Assembly: GCF_014643375.1 (NCBI RefSeq)
Contig: NZ_BMJJ01000012.1
Location: 117,470-181,469 of the forward strand
Reading direction: 5' to 3'
DNA length: 64,000 nucleotides
From: Aureimonas glaciei
GTDB lineage: Bacteria > Pseudomonadota > Alphaproteobacteria > Rhizobiales > Rhizobiaceae
Made by a program: the position numbers and the translations under genes. Position 1 is the stretch's first letter. Each line of letters starts with the position of its first letter. Below the pieces are notes generated by a model, which did no database searches, had not been told where the DNA came from, and worked only from the letters and a program-made list of their open reading frames with translations. This document shows positions 62,962-64,000 of this stretch, one piece after another.

Positions 62962-63720
62962 TCAGTTCTTGTAGGACGGGTCGATGGCGTCGATCGTGCG
63001 GAGATGCGCCGCCCATTCGAGCTGAAGGTCGCCGTCGTCGAAGGCCATCTGGTCGAACTGCTCGGTGACCCGACGGCCGACCGCATCCGAGACCTCGACC
63101 AGCGGTCGGCCCATCGACAATGTCGCGACCTGGATCTCGCAGGCGGCGTTCAGATAGAACATCGAGTTGAACATCTCGGCGGCGGAGCGGCCGACGGCGA
63201 TCAGACCGTGATTGCGCAGGACCAGCGCCGGATGGTGGCCGAGATCGGCGACGATGCGGTCGCGCTCGGTGTGATCGAGCGCGATGCCCTCATAGTCGTG
63301 GTAGCCGATGCGGCCGTAGAACTGCAGCGCGATCTGGTTCAGCGGCAGGAGCCCCTCCTGCAGCGACGATACGGCCACGCCGGCGCGGGTGTGGGTGTGC
63401 ATGACGAAGGTGGCGTCGTGCCGGGCGGCGTGGATGGCGCTGTGGATGGTGAAGCCGGCCGGGTTCACCCGCGCCGCCGAGCCGTCGACCTTGTTGCCGT
63501 CGACGTCGATCTTGACCAGCGACGAGGCGGTGATCTCCTCCCAGCGATAGCCATAGGGGTTGATCAAAAAGCGGCCCTCCTCGCCCGGCACCCGCGCGGT
63601 GATGTGGGTGTAGATGAGGTCGGTCATCTTGAAATGCGCGGCGAGCCGGTAGCAGGCGGCGAGCTCGACGCGCGTCTGCCACTCGGCATCCTGGCTGGCG
63701 ACGAGGGAATGCATGGTCAT
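62962..63720 (-). CDS. Class II aldolase/adducin family protein
   Basis: The 252-aa protein matches the class II aldolase/adducin head domain: TDLIYTHITARVPGEEG, AGFTIHSAIHAARHDATFV, MHTHTRAGVAVSSLQ and HPALVLRNHGLIAVG, which supply the HxH and distal His zinc ligands. GGAG 6 nt before the ATG at 63720 fixes the start; the frame runs to 63915. It lies upstream of the Rieske oxygenase gene on the same strand and may be co-transcribed with it. Confidence 0.88.
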   Translation of the reverse strand: MTMHSLVASQDAEWQTRVELAACYRLAAHFKMTDLIYTHITARVPGEEGRFLINPYGYRWEEITASSLVKIDVDGNKVDGSAARVNPAGFTIHSAIHAARHDATFVMHTHTRAGVAVSSLQEGLLPLNQIALQFYGRIGYHDYEGIALDHTERDRIVADLGHHPALVLRNHGLIAVGRSAAEMFNSMFYLNAACEIQVATLSMGRPLVEVSDAVGRRVTEQFDQMAFDDGDLQLEWAAHLRTIDAIDPSYKN

Positions 63721-63885
63721 GGCCCGCTCCGGCTTCATCTGGGTGAAATTAACTTCATCATTTCGGCGGAGCCTTGGCAAGGGGCCCGTTGCTGCCCGTT
63801 GCGACATGAAAAGGCTGCGATGACGCCCGATGCAGGAGCCATCGCGGTGCCCCTGACTTCCAAGCAGGCGCCACGTCGACACCGA

Positions 63886-63914
63886 TTCTCCCCAACGGGG
63901 AGAAGGTCGCGGCA
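63886..63914. repeat. Half-element of the RIME-like repeat
   Basis: TTCTCCCC (63886-63893) and GGGGAGAA (63897-63904) form a hairpin with an AAC loop, followed by GGTCGCGGCA, which matches the inverted right end of the 60582-60726 element. It is a solitary palindrome copy. Confidence 0.55.
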
Positions 63915-63990
63915 TGTCCTGCCCTGATAGAGTGGTGACATTTCAGCCCGGATGGATGGGTGACACTTTGTTGGCTGGGAGGACCGGTCG

Positions 63991-64000
63991 ATGGGGTGGC
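63991..64000 (+). mobile_element. Possible start of an IS481-type transposase gene, cut by the window edge
   Basis: An ATG at 63991 reads M-G-W and is preceded by GGGAGG 8 nt upstream, in a sequence style (GTGACATTTCAGCCCGG, GGTGACACTTTG) that looks like the leader of an insertion sequence. Only ten bases of the coding frame are visible, so the call is tentative. Confidence 0.25.

Overview
The window is high-GC DNA from an alphaproteobacterium. The likely group is Hyphomicrobiales (Rhizobium/Mesorhizobium relatives), because of the RIME-like palindromic repeats, the polyamine-type ABC operon and the Mesorhizobium-style ICE control genes. No rRNA, tRNA or CRISPR array was seen. The bulk of the window (about 4.2 to 51.7 kb, probably also the first 4.2 kb) is an integrative and conjugative element (ICE). 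The last 11 kb look chromosomal.

Region 1 (1-4184, + strand) is metabolic cargo: an NAD(P)-binding epimerase cut by the window edge, an F420-dependent-reductase-like oxidoreductase, two NTF2/SnoaL-fold proteins, an FMN reductase and a LysR regulator. Region 2 (4230-18366, - strand) is the transfer module: relaxase, coupling protein TraG, a CopG protein, then trbB-C-D-E-J-K-L-F-G-I and DUF2274, mostly joined by 1- or 4-nt stop/start overlaps. Region 3 (18611-23111, - strand) holds a VirB1-like transglycosylase, DUF736, the TraF peptidase, DUF2840, a ribbon-helix-helix protein, ParA, a RepA-type initiator with iteron-like repeats beside it, and an AlpA/RdfS-like DNA-binding protein. Region 4 (23237-24747) resembles the FseA/QseM/QseC control switch of the Mesorhizobium symbiosis ICE. 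It includes a DUF6499 ORF and a DUF2285 ORF in different frames that join by a +1 shift at TTT-C.

Region 5 (24.9-36.6 kb) is ICE housekeeping (a second DUF736, a membrane protein, DUF2493, a toprim protein, a 707-aa ParB-like protein, DUF932) with small accessory genes (two HEPN-like proteins, AlbA_2, GIY-YIG). The parB-like and DUF932 genes share a 40-nt hairpin leader with five covarying base pairs, at the same distance from both start codons.

Region 6 (36.6-51.7 kb) is a dense defence-like island. On the - strand are a Lit-like zincin, two related nuclease-like proteins and a protein of unknown function. On the + strand are a three-gene PD-(D/E)XK / TIR / HEPN operon, an AbiE toxin-antitoxin pair with a perfect operator over its promoter, a Gabija-like OLD nuclease plus UvrD helicase pair, and an unknown / XRE-ImmA / unknown trio. 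The three-gene TIR operon and the paired WIEA nuclease-like proteins are the best candidates for an undescribed system.

Region 7 (52.2-64.0 kb) has a small exported protein with a strong terminator, a six-gene - strand operon (spermidine/putrescine-type ABC transporter plus fatty-acid desaturase plus sugar-isomerase-like protein), a LysR divergent from a dimethylargininase-like hydrolase, an XRE-cupin regulator, a Rieske oxygenase, a class II aldolase, and possibly the edge of an insertion sequence. No integrase, tRNA or att repeat was found, so the ICE ends remain open.
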